From the NCBI RefSeq assembly GCF_021172165.1, contig NZ_CP089096.1, positions 1,054,001-1,118,000 of the forward strand: a stretch of DNA of 64,000 nt. Direction: 5' to 3'. Source of the DNA: Flavobacterium channae. GTDB lineage: Bacteria; Bacteroidota; Bacteroidia; Flavobacteriales; Flavobacteriaceae. The stretch's first letter is position 1. Each line of letters opens with the position of its first letter. The notes under the pieces were generated by a model that did no database searches, was not told the DNA's origin, and worked only from the letters and a program-made list of their open reading frames with translations. The position numbers and the translations under genes were made by a program. Positions 9,239-20,465 of this stretch are shown here, one piece after another.

Positions 9239-9535
9239 ATGTCTACATTAGAGCAATCTGCAAAAGGGAAAAAAGACGGAGATATCAGATATCTTACGCC
9301 TTTAAACATAGATACAAACAAAACTAAAAAATACTGTCGTTTCAAAAAATCAGGTATTAAATATATCGATTATAAAGACGCAGACTTTTTATTGAAATTT
9401 GTTAACGAGCAAGGTAAAATTTTACCAAGACGTTTAACAGGTACTTCATTAAAATACCAAAGAAAAGTTTCTGTAGCTGTTAAAAGAGCTCGTCACTTAG
9501 CTTTAATGCCATACGTGGCCGATTTATTAAAATAA
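9239..9535 (+). CDS. rpsR: 30S ribosomal protein S18
   Basis: S18 partners S6 in the small subunit platform. The 98-residue protein contains [20 protein letters not shown] and the strongly conserved [20 protein letters not shown], followed by [11 protein letters not shown]. An N-terminal extension of about 20 residues ([20 protein letters not shown]) is typical for this phylum. It is followed by a 63-base spacer before rplI that can fold. Confidence 0.97.
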   Translation: MSTLEQSAKGKKDGDIRYLTPLNIDTNKTKKYCRFKKSGIKYIDYKDADFLLKFVNEQGKILPRRLTGTSLKYQRKVSVAVKRARHLALMPYVADLLK

Positions 9536-9548
9536 TATTTAACAAATA

Positions 9549-9598
9549 GTTGTTGCTTCGCCGTAGGTGAGCTAACTTCTAATTAAAAGGACAACAAC
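9549..9598 (+). promoter_or_regulatory. Foldable spacer between rpsR and rplI
   Basis: GTTGTTG at 9549-9555 is the exact reverse complement of CAACAAC at 9592-9598, which abuts the rplI ATG. Inside it a second small hairpin is possible: TTCGCC (9557-9562) with GGTGAG (9566-9571), loop GTA. The outer helix would place the presumed ribosome-binding purines AAAAGGA (9585-9591) in its loop next to the start codon. I cannot tell whether it is a regulatory leader or chance. Confidence 0.4.
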
Positions 9599-10042
9599 AT
9601 GGAACTTATCTTAAAACAAGACGTTCAAAATTTAGGATTTAAAGACGATGTAGTAACTGTGAAAAACGGATACGGTCGTAACTATTTAATTCCTCAAGGT
9701 TTTGCTATTTTAGCAACTCCATCTGCTAAAAAAGTTTTAGCTGAAAACTTAAAGCAAAAAGCGCACAAAGAGGCTAAACTTGTTGCTGATGCAAAAGCTT
9801 TAGCTGAAGCTTTAAAAGCTTTAGAAATTAAAATTACTGCTAAAGCAGGTGGTGATAAATTGTTTGGTTCAGTTACTAGTGCTAACATCGTGGAAGCATT
9901 AGAAGCTAACGGTCATTCAATTGAGAAAAAATTCATCACTAGCGGTGTGGTAAAACGTGTAGGTAAATATACTGCATCAGTTAGATTACATAGAGATGTT
10001 ATCGTTGAGTTACCATACGAAATCGTAGGTGAAAAAGCATAA
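9599..10042 (+). CDS. rplI: 50S ribosomal protein L9
   Basis: L9 binds domain V of 23S rRNA at the base of the L1 stalk. The 147-residue protein shows the N-terminal rRNA-binding domain MELILKQDVQNLGFKDDVVTVKNGYGRNYLIPQG in its canonical form, a long alanine- and lysine-rich connecting helix (about 45-80), and the C-terminal domain with GGDKLFGSVTSANI. It is the last gene of the operon, closed by a terminator at 10063-10091. Confidence 0.97.
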   Translation: MELILKQDVQNLGFKDDVVTVKNGYGRNYLIPQGFAILATPSAKKVLAENLKQKAHKEAKLVADAKALAEALKALEIKITAKAGGDKLFGSVTSANIVEALEANGHSIEKKFITSGVVKRVGKYTASVRLHRDVIVELPYEIVGEKA

Positions 10043-10062
10043 TTTTTCTCAAAATATAAATT

Positions 10063-10091
10063 AGCTCCGATTTTATCGGGGCTTTTTTTTT
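10063..10091 (+). terminator. Rho-independent terminator of the ribosomal operon
   Basis: AGCTCCGAT (10063-10071) pairs with ATCGGGGCT (10075-10083) with one G-U, loop TTT, followed by eight T. Confidence 0.85.
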
Positions 10092-10102
10092 ATCTTTACT
10101 TT

Positions 10103-10576
10103 ATGAAATACGCAAGATTAACGAAAGAACAGTTAGAAGAATTACATCCCGAATTTATTAATTTTTTGGCAACACAATCTATTGATAAAATCGAGTGGGA
10201 TGATATTAAAAAAAATCGTCCTCATGTGGCCGAACAAGAGATTGATGTTTTCTCCGATATGATTTGGGAAAAAGCATTGACTAATGTTACTCATTTAGAT
10301 CATTTTTCTAAAAACTACATTTTTCTTTTCAAATGTTTGCCTGATGTTGTGTATTCCTTTGTGATTAAAACAAATAACCCAGAAATTGATTTCGTTTCTG
10401 CAGATGGAATTCACTGGTTATCAGAAAATCTTTTCTCTGACGATGTGGAAATTACCAGAGGAAGAAAAGATATTTCGTCTAATCGAAATGAATCGTTGTT
10501 TGAGATTATCAAGCAAGGTGGAATTATCAGCAAAGGAGAATTATTTACCAAATTAGACAGCCTAATCAATCCCTAA
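10103..10576 (+). CDS. Conserved hypothetical protein, DUF6495-like
   Basis: A 157-residue soluble protein without signal peptide or membrane segment. The beginning MKYARLTKEQLEELHPEFINFLA and the conserved DVFSDMIWEKALTNV and HLDHFS segments resemble the Bacteroidetes-restricted family I know as DUF6495; the assignment is from memory of the pattern. The gene lies between the rplI terminator and ligA, three bases before ligA, so it is probably cotranscribed with the ligase. Its role is unknown; the fixed neighbourhood with ligA hints at a DNA-linked or housekeeping job, which is inference only. Confidence 0.7.
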   Translation: MKYARLTKEQLEELHPEFINFLATQSIDKIEWDDIKKNRPHVAEQEIDVFSDMIWEKALTNVTHLDHFSKNYIFLFKCLPDVVYSFVIKTNNPEIDFVSADGIHWLSENLFSDDVEITRGRKDISSNRNESLFEIIKQGGIISKGELFTKLDSLINP

Positions 10577-13248
<2,672 letters not shown>

Positions 13249-13274
<26 letters not shown>

Positions 13275-13962
13275 TAAAAATATAGATAGCCGAGCTAGTG
13301 GAGCTTTGTACATCTATTTTATTTCCTATTTGTGTTATTTGTTTTTTTACAGGGTTTATGGCGATTTAGACATTGCTTTGATTTTTAAACCCATTATAGT
13401 TCCAAGTATCGCTTTTGCTTACTTTTTTATAAGTAAAGCAACAAAAATATATTTGAATTTATTTTTGTTTTTAGTAATCTTTTTTGCTGATAATTTGATT
13501 TTGATAGAGGGAAGAGATATTAAAGTATTTTCGACCTATTTGTATCTAATAGCTATAGGTGTTTTATTTAGTTATGTAGTTACAGATTCAAAAATCTTCA
13601 AAAGAAACCTCTTTTTAAAAAACAATTTCAATTATTTTATAATTTCTTATTTGTCGTTGGTCATCTTTTATAAGATTGCAAGTTTGACTTTAAATATGGA
13701 GTTTAAAGAAATTTTTGTAGTTATTGGTTACGTTGTAATGTTTTTGATGGTTTTATTACTAAGTATTTATAATGCCTTACGATTTAAATCAATTGCATTT
13801 AGATTTTTGTTGTTAACGATACTCTGCTTGTTTTTTTCAGATGTTTTAGTTGCTTTGAATAAGTATTATTCAAAAAATGATATATTAATCTATATCGCTT
13901 GTTTGATTGAAATACCGGTATATTATTTTCTTTTGAAATATTTACTTTACAGAGAAAAATAG
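13249..13962 (+). CDS. Polytopic membrane protein, YhhN-like (second paralogue)
   Basis: A 237-residue membrane protein from the ATG at 13249, which overlaps the previous gene by 26 bases; an earlier in-frame start at 13222 would lengthen the overlap to 53 bases and adds only MFTELNLNF. The segment IFKPIIVPSIAFAYFFIS aligns with FSKPIIIPSIYYFYYIS of the upstream gene at the same distance from the N terminus, and the hydrophobic profile is the same. It ends one base before the stop of the converging metallophosphatase gene. Function is unknown beyond the tentative YhhN resemblance. Confidence 0.68.
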
Positions 13963-14877
13963 TTACACAATAATGTTTTTTGATTGATTATTATAGAGTT
14001 TGTCGTTAGATAAATAAAAATCAATTCTACCCAAATTCACTCCGAAACAGCCTACTTGATTAATCAAAACTTCTTTTCCTTCGCTATTTTTTTCAATAAC
14101 GGGTTTGTCTAAAAAAGTGTGCGTGTGTCCGCCAATAATCAAATCAATATTTTTTGTTTTTTGAGCTAAAACAATATCACTAGGTTTTTCAGGTTCGTCT
14201 TTGTATTTAAATCCTAAATGCGACAAACAAATCACCAAATCACATTTCTTTTCTTCTTTTAGAATTCGCGTCATGTCTTGTGCGATCTCAATTGGATTGT
14301 TGTAAATCGTTTCTTTGTAAAGTTTTTTGTCTACAAGTCCGTCTAATTGAACGCCTAATCCGAAAATTCCAATCTTGATTCCGTCTTTAGTGATGATTTT
14401 ATAAGGTTTTACAATATCATTCAAAACCGTATTTTTAAAGTCATAATTAGCTGATACAAAATCGAACTTTGCATGTGGTAATTGCGCATAAAAACCATCA
14501 ATTCCGTTGTCAAAATCGTGATTTCCCATAGTGGCCACATCGTATTGCATCATGCTCATTAATTTGAATTCCAATTCGCCACCATAATAATTAAAGTAAG
14601 GAGTTCCTTGAAAAATATCGCCAGCATCTAATAAAAGCACATTTTTTTCTTCTTTTCGGATGCTTTCAATGATAGCAGCTCTTCTGGCAGCGCCACCCAT
14701 ATTTGGATTTTTTGGATGATCGGCAGGAAATGGATCGATATGACTGTGCGTGTCATTCGTATGTAAAATAGTAATCTTTTTGGTATCAATAGTAGAAAAA
14801 CTACTTAAACTCATGCCTGATAAGCCAAGTAAAACCGAACTCGCAGCTGTTTTTTGGATGAAATCTCTTCTCTTCAT
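13963..14877 (-). CDS. Exported metallophosphatase, N-terminal half of a split 5'-nucleotidase (Tat signal)
   Basis: A 304-residue calcineurin-like phosphoesterase of the UshA/5'-nucleotidase type. The N terminus MKRRDFIQKTAASSVLLGLSG is a twin-arginine signal. Metal-binding motifs follow in order: ILHTNDTHSHI, LLDAGDIFQGTPYF, TMGNHDFDNG, ICLSHLGFK and IIGGHTHTFLD. The protein ends where the 5'-nucleotidase C-terminal domain would normally begin; that domain is encoded by the next gene upstream in transcription (14889-15677), only 11 bases away. I infer that the two products act together in the periplasm on nucleotides or related phosphoesters. Confidence 0.9.
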   Translation of the reverse strand: MKRRDFIQKTAASSVLLGLSGMSLSSFSTIDTKKITILHTNDTHSHIDPFPADHPKNPNMGGAARRAAIIESIRKEEKNVLLLDAGDIFQGTPYFNYYGGELEFKLMSMMQYDVATMGNHDFDNGIDGFYAQLPHAKFDFVSANYDFKNTVLNDIVKPYKIITKDGIKIGIFGLGVQLDGLVDKKLYKETIYNNPIEIAQDMTRILKEEKKCDLVICLSHLGFKYKDEPEKPSDIVLAQKTKNIDLIIGGHTHTFLDKPVIEKNSEGKEVLINQVGCFGVNLGRIDFYLSNDKLYNNQSKNIIV

Positions 14878-14888
14878 TGCTCTAAGTA

Positions 14889-15677
14889 TTATTCTAAAAT
14901 TATTTTTTCGGTGGTTAGGTTTGGAATTGTATCTACTTTCTTGAAATAATCAATCATCATATTTCTAAGTTTATATTCCATGTCAAATTTGATTTTACTT
15001 TCTTTAAAAAACGTCATATTGTCGCCTCCATTGGCTAAATAATCGGAAGTTCCCACATAATAAATTCGATTTTCATCTAAAGGTTCATTGTTAATTTCAA
15101 TCTTATTTATTACTGAAGTTGACTTATCAATATAAATTTTCATTCCGTATAAAGGATGTGGTTTCTTTTCTTTTATGATATATTCGGCTAACGTTTTAAT
15201 TTCTTTTCCAGTTAATCCCACAATGAACAAACTATTTTCAAAAGGCATCACTTCAAAAGCAGTTCTTGTAGTTACATCACCTTTTGGAATTACAGCTCTG
15301 ATACCGCCGTGATTAAGTAAACAAATATCAATCGTTTTGTTTTCTCTTTTTTGAAAAACCGGATTTCCAAGTTCAAAAGTGATTTCTGCTAATAAATTCC
15401 CGATATTCGATTGCCATGTTCCCTTGCTTTTGTCTTGTGTTTCCGGACAATAAGCTAAAACGCTATTTAAATCTTTATTGATATTATCACTGTAAGGTTT
15501 TACGTAAGTTACAATAGCTTCGTTTTCACCTTTTTCATTGGTAACACCTATTTTTTTTCCTTCAATTTTAGTAGTTTGATAGGTAGAAGTTGATTTACAA
15601 GATATAAAGAGATTAAATGTTAATAATATAACAAAAAATCCAAAAGATATCGTATTCTTTTTTACATTTACAAGCAT
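14889..15677 (-). CDS. Lipoprotein with 5'-nucleotidase C-terminal domain
   Basis: A 262-residue protein with a lipoprotein signal ending LFISC (Cys about 27). The body is the substrate-binding C-terminal domain of 5'-nucleotidases: NLLAEITFE, LLNHGGIRAVIPKGDVT, FEVMPFENSLFIVGLTG and TSDYLANGGDNMTFF are all characteristic. It lacks any metallophosphatase motif. It is the first gene of a two-gene minus-strand unit with the Tat-exported phosphatase. The separate genes correspond to the two halves of UshA. The different export routes (Sec/lipoprotein against Tat) are odd for parts of one enzyme. Confidence 0.88.
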   Translation of the reverse strand: MLVNVKKNTISFGFFVILLTFNLFISCKSTSTYQTTKIEGKKIGVTNEKGENEAIVTYVKPYSDNINKDLNSVLAYCPETQDKSKGTWQSNIGNLLAEITFELGNPVFQKRENKTIDICLLNHGGIRAVIPKGDVTTRTAFEVMPFENSLFIVGLTGKEIKTLAEYIIKEKKPHPLYGMKIYIDKSTSVINKIEINNEPLDENRIYYVGTSDYLANGGDNMTFFKESKIKFDMEYKLRNMMIDYFKKVDTIPNLTTEKIILE

Positions 15678-15695
15678 AACAAAAGCTTAAATTTT

Positions 15696-15703
15696 TAATT
15701 TTG
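15696..15703 (+). promoter_or_regulatory. Candidate -7 box for the DUF6913-like gene
   Basis: TAATTTTG matches TAnnTTTG, 19 bases before the ATG at 15723, in the 45-base divergent gap. No TTG is seen at the right distance upstream. Confidence 0.4.
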
Positions 15704-15722
15704 TCGAATAGGTAAAAATACT

Positions 15723-16241
15723 ATGTTTTATAATATTATAAAGAACTTTTTTCTTAAAAAAAATGTTACTAAACGATTAGCAACTCAAAATTCGTCTGGT
15801 TCAAACGATAAAGTGTTGACGGTTGGAGTTTTAGTAGACGAAACATATTTCAATGAAACTAGTCAATTAGTGGAGCGAATTTTTTCTCAGGGAATTCAAG
15901 AAAGTAATATTTCTATCTTAGTTTATAAAGATAAAATTAAAAAGAAAGAAGTAATAAACGAACCCTTTTTGTCGTTAAAAAACATTTCGATTTCAGGAGA
16001 AATCAATAAAAAAGAAGTAAACGATTTTGTCGAAACTCCTTTTGATTTGTTAATCAATTATTACGATGTTAATAAAAGCGGTCTTTTGTTATTGTCAACC
16101 AAATCAAAAGCCAAATTTAAAGTAGGATTTGACACGGTTGACAAAAGAGTCAATCATTTTATCATAAAAACAGTCGTTGAAAATTTTAATGAGTTTGTTT
16201 TAGAACTGTTTAAGTATTTGAAAATTTTAAATAAAATATAA
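15723..16241 (+). CDS. Conserved hypothetical protein, DUF6913-like
   Basis: A 172-residue soluble protein with a basic N terminus (FFLKKNVTKRLATQN) and an alternating strand-helix pattern: LTVGVLVDE, ISILVYKDK, PFDLLINYYD, LLLLSTKSKAKFKVGFD. It matches the pattern of a small Bacteroidetes family I associate with DUF6913 and with the position directly before dapA. No catalytic motif is visible. It ends three bases before dapA and is clearly cotranscribed with it. A role in lysine or cell-wall metabolism would be guilt by association only. Confidence 0.7.
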   Translation: MFYNIIKNFFLKKNVTKRLATQNSSGSNDKVLTVGVLVDETYFNETSQLVERIFSQGIQESNISILVYKDKIKKKEVINEPFLSLKNISISGEINKKEVNDFVETPFDLLINYYDVNKSGLLLLSTKSKAKFKVGFDTVDKRVNHFIIKTVVENFNEFVLELFKYLKILNKI

Positions 16242-16244
16242 AAA

Positions 16245-17123
16245 ATGCAATCATTTATTGGTACAGGTGTTGCTTTAGTTACGCCATTTAAAAAAGATTT
16301 TTCGGTTGATGTAGAGGCTTTAACTCGAATAGTGAATTATGTAATTGAAGGTGGAGTAGAGTACTTAGTAGTTTTAGGTACTACAGCAGAATCGGCAACG
16401 TTATCACAAGACGAAAAAGAATTAGTTATCGATACAATAATTAAAGCAAATGCAGAAAGATTGCCTTTGGTTTTAGGAGTTGGAGGAAACAATACGCACA
16501 AAGTTGTTGAAGAATTGAAAACTAGAGATTTTTCTCATTTCTCAGCGATTTTATCGGTTTCGCCTTATTATAATAAACCTACGCAAGAAGGTATTTACCA
16601 ACATTTTAAAGCAGTTGCTGAAGCGTCTCCAATTCCAGTAATCTTATATAATGTACCAGGAAGAACAGCAAGTAATATGTTGCCATCAACGGTTATCCGA
16701 ATTGCAAATGATTTCAAAAATGTAATCGGAATTAAAGAAGCGGCTGGCGATATCGTTCAAGCAATGAAATTAATCCAAATAAAACCAGAAGGATTTTTAG
16801 TAATTTCTGGAGATGACATGATTACGTTACCAATGGTTTTAGCGGGTGGAGCAGGAGTGATTTCGGTGATTGGTGAAGGTTTTCCGAAGGAATTCTCTGA
16901 AATGGTACGTTTAGGTCTGCAAAGAAAAGTAGATGAAGCGTATAAATTACATTACCTTTTAGCGAATAGTATCGATATGATTTTCGAACAAGGAAATCCT
17001 GGAGGAATTAAAGAAGTCTTTAAAGCATTAGGATTATCGGAGAATACAGTTCGATTGCCACTTGTAAATGTAAATGAAGATTTAGCTACAAGATTGCATA
17101 ATTTCACAAGAAAATTAAGTTAA
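16245..17123 (+). CDS. dapA: 4-hydroxy-tetrahydrodipicolinate synthase
   Basis: DapA condenses pyruvate with aspartate semialdehyde, the first committed step to diaminopimelate and lysine. The protein has 292 residues and the full TIM-barrel signature: [10 protein letters not shown], Tyr109 in [12 protein letters not shown], Tyr135 in LYNVPGRT and the Schiff-base lysine K164 in IGIKEAAGD. It follows the DUF6913-like gene by three bases. A gap of 98 bases with a new promoter separates it from bamD. Confidence 0.96.
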   Translation: MQSFIGTGVALVTPFKKDFSVDVEALTRIVNYVIEGGVEYLVVLGTTAESATLSQDEKELVIDTIIKANAERLPLVLGVGGNNTHKVVEELKTRDFSHFSAILSVSPYYNKPTQEGIYQHFKAVAEASPIPVILYNVPGRTASNMLPSTVIRIANDFKNVIGIKEAAGDIVQAMKLIQIKPEGFLVISGDDMITLPMVLAGGAGVISVIGEGFPKEFSEMVRLGLQRKVDEAYKLHYLLANSIDMIFEQGNPGGIKEVFKALGLSENTVRLPLVNVNEDLATRLHNFTRKLS

Positions 17124-17155
17124 AAAAAAGATTTTTATAGTAATTAAATAATGCC

Positions 17156-17163
17156 TAAATTTG
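17156..17163 (+). promoter_or_regulatory. Candidate -7 box of the bamD cluster
   Basis: TAAATTTG fits TAnnTTTG, 58 bases before the bamD ATG. The TTTTT at 17132-17136 lies 19 bases upstream in the place of the -33 TTG. Confidence 0.5.
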
Positions 17164-17221
17164 CAGTTGCTTTTTTAGGTGACATCTTATTGATGTTTAT
17201 AAAGAAAAAATATAAAGCCAA

Positions 17222-18016
17222 ATGAATAAATTTTTTAGTTTCCTTATTCTTACCATTTTATTGGTGTCATGTAGTCCTTATCAAAAGGCTTTGAAGTCGG
17301 ATGATGTTGCCGTTAAAAGCGAAGTTGCAAATGCAATGTATGATAAAGGGAAATATGATAAAGCAATCAGATTATATGAACAAATTGCACCAGTTTATAA
17401 AGGTAAGCCCAATGCTGAACGAATGTTTTATTTATATTCTAAATCACTTTATAATACGAATCAATTTTATTTAGCAGGGTATCAATTTGAAAATTTTGTT
17501 GCTACTTATCCTAGAAGTGAAAAAAGAGAAGAGGCTACATTTTTGGCTGCTGAATGTTTTTATAAATTATCTCCTGCATACAGTTTAGATCAAACAGATA
17601 CTCAGAAAGCACTAGATAAAATGCAACGATTTATTGATGTTTATCCTGAATCAAGTTATTTGGCTGAAGCTAATAAATACGTTAAAGAGTTAAGAGAAAA
17701 ACAAGAAAAGAAAGCATTTGAAATAGCAAAACAATATAATTCTATTTCAGATTTTAAAGGAGCTCTAAAAGCATTTGATAACTTTATTTTAGATTTTCCT
17801 GGAACACCATATAAAGAAAAAGCTTTGTATTATAGATTGGATTCAGCGTATAGGTTGGCTATCAATAGTATTGAATCAAAAAAACAAGAGCGTTTAAATT
17901 ACGCCAAAACAACTTATGCAAATTTGATTAAATTCAATGCTGCAACAGAATATAAAGAAGAAGCTGATAAAATGTTAGCTGAAATTGAACAAGAATTAAA
18001 ACAATTTTCTAAATAA
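17222..18016 (+). CDS. bamD: Outer-membrane assembly lipoprotein BamD
   Basis: BamD is the essential lipoprotein of the BAM complex that inserts beta-barrels. The 264-residue protein has a lipoprotein signal ILLVSCSPYQKALKSDD (Cys about 17), then tetratricopeptide-type repeats: YDKGKYDKAIRLYEQI, YLAGYQFENFVATYPRS, ALDKMQRFIDVYPESSYL and FKGALKAFDNFILDFPGTPYKEKALYY. It opens the cluster bamD-rpoZ-coaBC-DUF4835-recN, an arrangement familiar in Bacteroidetes. The spacing to rpoZ is nine bases. Confidence 0.93.
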   Translation: MNKFFSFLILTILLVSCSPYQKALKSDDVAVKSEVANAMYDKGKYDKAIRLYEQIAPVYKGKPNAERMFYLYSKSLYNTNQFYLAGYQFENFVATYPRSEKREEATFLAAECFYKLSPAYSLDQTDTQKALDKMQRFIDVYPESSYLAEANKYVKELREKQEKKAFEIAKQYNSISDFKGALKAFDNFILDFPGTPYKEKALYYRLDSAYRLAINSIESKKQERLNYAKTTYANLIKFNAATEYKEEADKMLAEIEQELKQFSK

Positions 18017-18025
18017 AAGTAAATC

Positions 18026-18340
18026 ATGGATTTAAAGAAAACAAATGCTCCTGTAAATACGATTACTTACAACAAAAGTAAATTAGAAGAGCCTACCGGA
18101 AACATTTATGAAGCGATTACTATCATGGCAAAACGTGCTAATCAAATCAATACTGAAATCAAAAAAGAATTGATTGAGAAATTAGAAGAGTTTGCTACTT
18201 ACAATGATAGTTTAGAGGAAGTTTTTGAAAACAAAGAGCAAATTGAAGTTTCAAAATTCTATGAAAAATTACCGAAACCACATGCTTTAGCAGTACAAGA
18301 GTGGGAAGAAGGTAAAATCTATTACAGAGAAGCTAAATAA
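18026..18340 (+). CDS. rpoZ: RNA polymerase omega-like subunit
   Basis: A 104-residue protein of the Bacteroidetes omega family. The conserved part is TGNIYEAITIMAKRANQINTEIKKELIEKLEEFA, corresponding to the helix of omega that wraps the beta' C terminus, with AKRANQI in the place of the classic ARRARQL. The acidic C-terminal half is peculiar to the phylum. Six bases separate it from coaBC. Confidence 0.88.
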   Translation: MDLKKTNAPVNTITYNKSKLEEPTGNIYEAITIMAKRANQINTEIKKELIEKLEEFATYNDSLEEVFENKEQIEVSKFYEKLPKPHALAVQEWEEGKIYYREAK

Positions 18341-18346
18341 ATCAAT

Positions 18347-19558
18347 ATGTCTGTTTTAAGCGGTAAAAAAATCTTGCTAGGTGTATCTGGTGGTATAGCT
18401 GCTTACAAAACAGCCAACTTGGTTAGACTATTTATAAAAGCAGGTGCACAAGTACAAGTTGTAATGTCGCCTGCTTCTTTGCATTTTGTTACGCCACTTA
18501 CTTTGGCAACCCTTTCCAAGAATCCAGTTTATTCTACTTTCTACAACGAAGAAGAAGGAAATGGAGAATGGAATAACCACGTAGAATTAGGATTATGGGC
18601 TGATTTAATGCTTGTGGCTCCAGCTACAGCAAACACCCTTTCTAAAATGGCAAATGGGAATTGCGATAATTTATTAATTGCAACTTACCTTTCTGCTAAA
18701 TGTCCCGTTTATTTTGCACCTGCAATGGATTTGGATATGTACAAACATCCATCAACTTTAGATAGTTTTCATAAATTAAAATCCTTTGGAAATATTATAA
18801 TTCCTGCCGAAAGTGGCGAATTAGCAAGTGGTTTATTAGGTGAAGGTAGAATGGCTGAGCCTGAAAGTATTGTTTCGTTTCTGGAACGTGATTTACTAGA
18901 AAAATTACCACTTAAAGGAAAGAAAATTTTAATTACCGCTGGTCCAACATATGAAGCTATTGACCCGGTGCGTTTTATAGGAAATCATTCTTCAGGTAAA
19001 ATGGGATTTGATATTGCTAATGAAGCTGCTAACAAAGGAGCAGAAGTAATTCTAGTAACTGGACCAACACATCTGAATGTACAAAATTCAGCTATTAAAT
19101 TAATTCGAGTAATATCGGCACAAGAAATGTACGATGCTTGCCATGAATTTTATAATAGTGTTGATGTCGCTATTGCTGCAGCAGCTGTTGCAGATTATCG
19201 ACCAAAAAATGTAGCTAACCAGAAAATAAAAAAGAACGATGCAACGTTCTCTATAGAATTAGAAAAAACAAAAGATATTTTAGCTTCGCTTGGCGAACAA
19301 AAGAAAAATCAATTCTTAATTGGATTTGCGTTAGAAACTGAAAATGAAATTGAACACGCAAAGCAAAAAATCCAGAAAAAAAACTTAGATTTGATAGTTT
19401 TAAATTCTTTAAACGATGAAGGAGCTGGTTTTGGTAAAGCTACTAATAAAGTAACTTTTATATCTAAAGATTTTACAATTGAACCTAAGGAATTAAAATC
19501 AAAAGAAGCGGTAGCTAAAGATATCATTAATAAAGTAATTCAATTTTATGATGCGTAA
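18347..19558 (+). CDS. coaBC: Bifunctional phosphopantothenoylcysteine decarboxylase / phosphopantothenate-cysteine ligase
   Basis: CoaBC catalyses two consecutive steps of coenzyme A synthesis. The 403-residue protein has the flavin-dependent CoaC half (about 1-185) with GVSGGIAAYKTANLVR, the active-site histidine in NNHVELGLWADLMLVAPATANT and PAMDLDMY, and the CoaB half (about 190-403) with ITAGPTYEAIDPVRFIGNHSSGKMG and AAAVADYRP. It overlaps the next gene by 11 bases. coaE, the last enzyme of the pathway, lies 10 kb downstream. Confidence 0.96.
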   Translation: MSVLSGKKILLGVSGGIAAYKTANLVRLFIKAGAQVQVVMSPASLHFVTPLTLATLSKNPVYSTFYNEEEGNGEWNNHVELGLWADLMLVAPATANTLSKMANGNCDNLLIATYLSAKCPVYFAPAMDLDMYKHPSTLDSFHKLKSFGNIIIPAESGELASGLLGEGRMAEPESIVSFLERDLLEKLPLKGKKILITAGPTYEAIDPVRFIGNHSSGKMGFDIANEAANKGAEVILVTGPTHLNVQNSAIKLIRVISAQEMYDACHEFYNSVDVAIAAAAVADYRPKNVANQKIKKNDATFSIELEKTKDILASLGEQKKNQFLIGFALETENEIEHAKQKIQKKNLDLIVLNSLNDEGAGFGKATNKVTFISKDFTIEPKELKSKEAVAKDIINKVIQFYDA

Positions 19559-20441
19559 AATAGTAGTAGTATTTATTTTCTTGTTTTCATTAGGTAATGT
19601 GTTTTCACAAGAGCTTAATGCGACAGTTTCTGTTAACTATCAACAAGTAGCTAACGGAAATCCACAACTATTTAAAAATTTAGAAACTCAAGTAAAAGAG
19701 TTTTTAAATACGACAAAATGGACTACTAAAGAATTTAATGATGTTGAAAAAATTGAATGTAATTTTTTCATCAATATCACTACTTACGGAGCAAATAATT
19801 TTGAAGCAACATTACAAGTACAATCATCAAGACCTATTTATAATTCAACGCTTTCGTCACCGATTTTGAATATCAATGACAAAAATTTTTCATTTCGTTT
19901 CATCGAGTTCGAGAATTTAATTTACGATCAAAATTCATTTAATTCTAACCTAGTTTCGGTATTAGCATTTTACTCTAATTTGATTATTGGTATAGATCAA
20001 GATTCTTTTACAGAATTAGGAGGAACTGAATATCTTCAGATTGCATCAAATATTGTAAATGTAGCTCAAACAAGTGGTTACAAAGGATGGAATCAATCAG
20101 AAGGAAATAATAACAATAGAAATTTCTTAATTTCAGATATGTTATCAACTACTTTCGCTCCTTTCAGAAAATCATTGTATCAATACCATAGACTTGGTTT
20201 AGATATTATGGAAAGTGATGTTAAGAAAGGAAAAGAAGGTGTTGCTACTGGAATTACTGTTTTATCTGAAATTCAGAAAACAAGACCAAATGCACTATTA
20301 ACAAGAACTTTCTTTGACGCAAAAGCAGACGAGATTGTCTCAATATTTAGTGGAGGACCAAAAGTTGATATCGTTCCGTTATTAGAAACGTTAAACAGAA
20401 TTTCTCCTCTTAACTCTCAAAAGTGGAATAAAATAAGATAA
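19548..20441 (+). CDS. Secreted DUF4835-family protein
   Basis: A 297-residue exported protein with signal peptide MMRKIVVVFIFLFSLGNVFS; the second Met (19551) could equally be the start. Family features: ELNATVSVNYQQVA at the mature N terminus, LVSVLAFYSNLIIGIDQDSF in the middle and QYHRLGLDIM. Members sit between coaBC and recN across Bacteroidetes, but no function is established to my knowledge. The gene overlaps coaBC by 11 bases, so it is translationally coupled. Periplasmic or outer-membrane location is inferred from the signal peptide. Confidence 0.85.
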   Translation: MMRKIVVVFIFLFSLGNVFSQELNATVSVNYQQVANGNPQLFKNLETQVKEFLNTTKWTTKEFNDVEKIECNFFINITTYGANNFEATLQVQSSRPIYNSTLSSPILNINDKNFSFRFIEFENLIYDQNSFNSNLVSVLAFYSNLIIGIDQDSFTELGGTEYLQIASNIVNVAQTSGYKGWNQSEGNNNNRNFLISDMLSTTFAPFRKSLYQYHRLGLDIMESDVKKGKEGVATGITVLSEIQKTRPNALLTRTFFDAKADEIVSIFSGGPKVDIVPLLETLNRISPLNSQKWNKIR

Positions 20442-20465
20442 TTATTTTACTCAACGAATATTACT

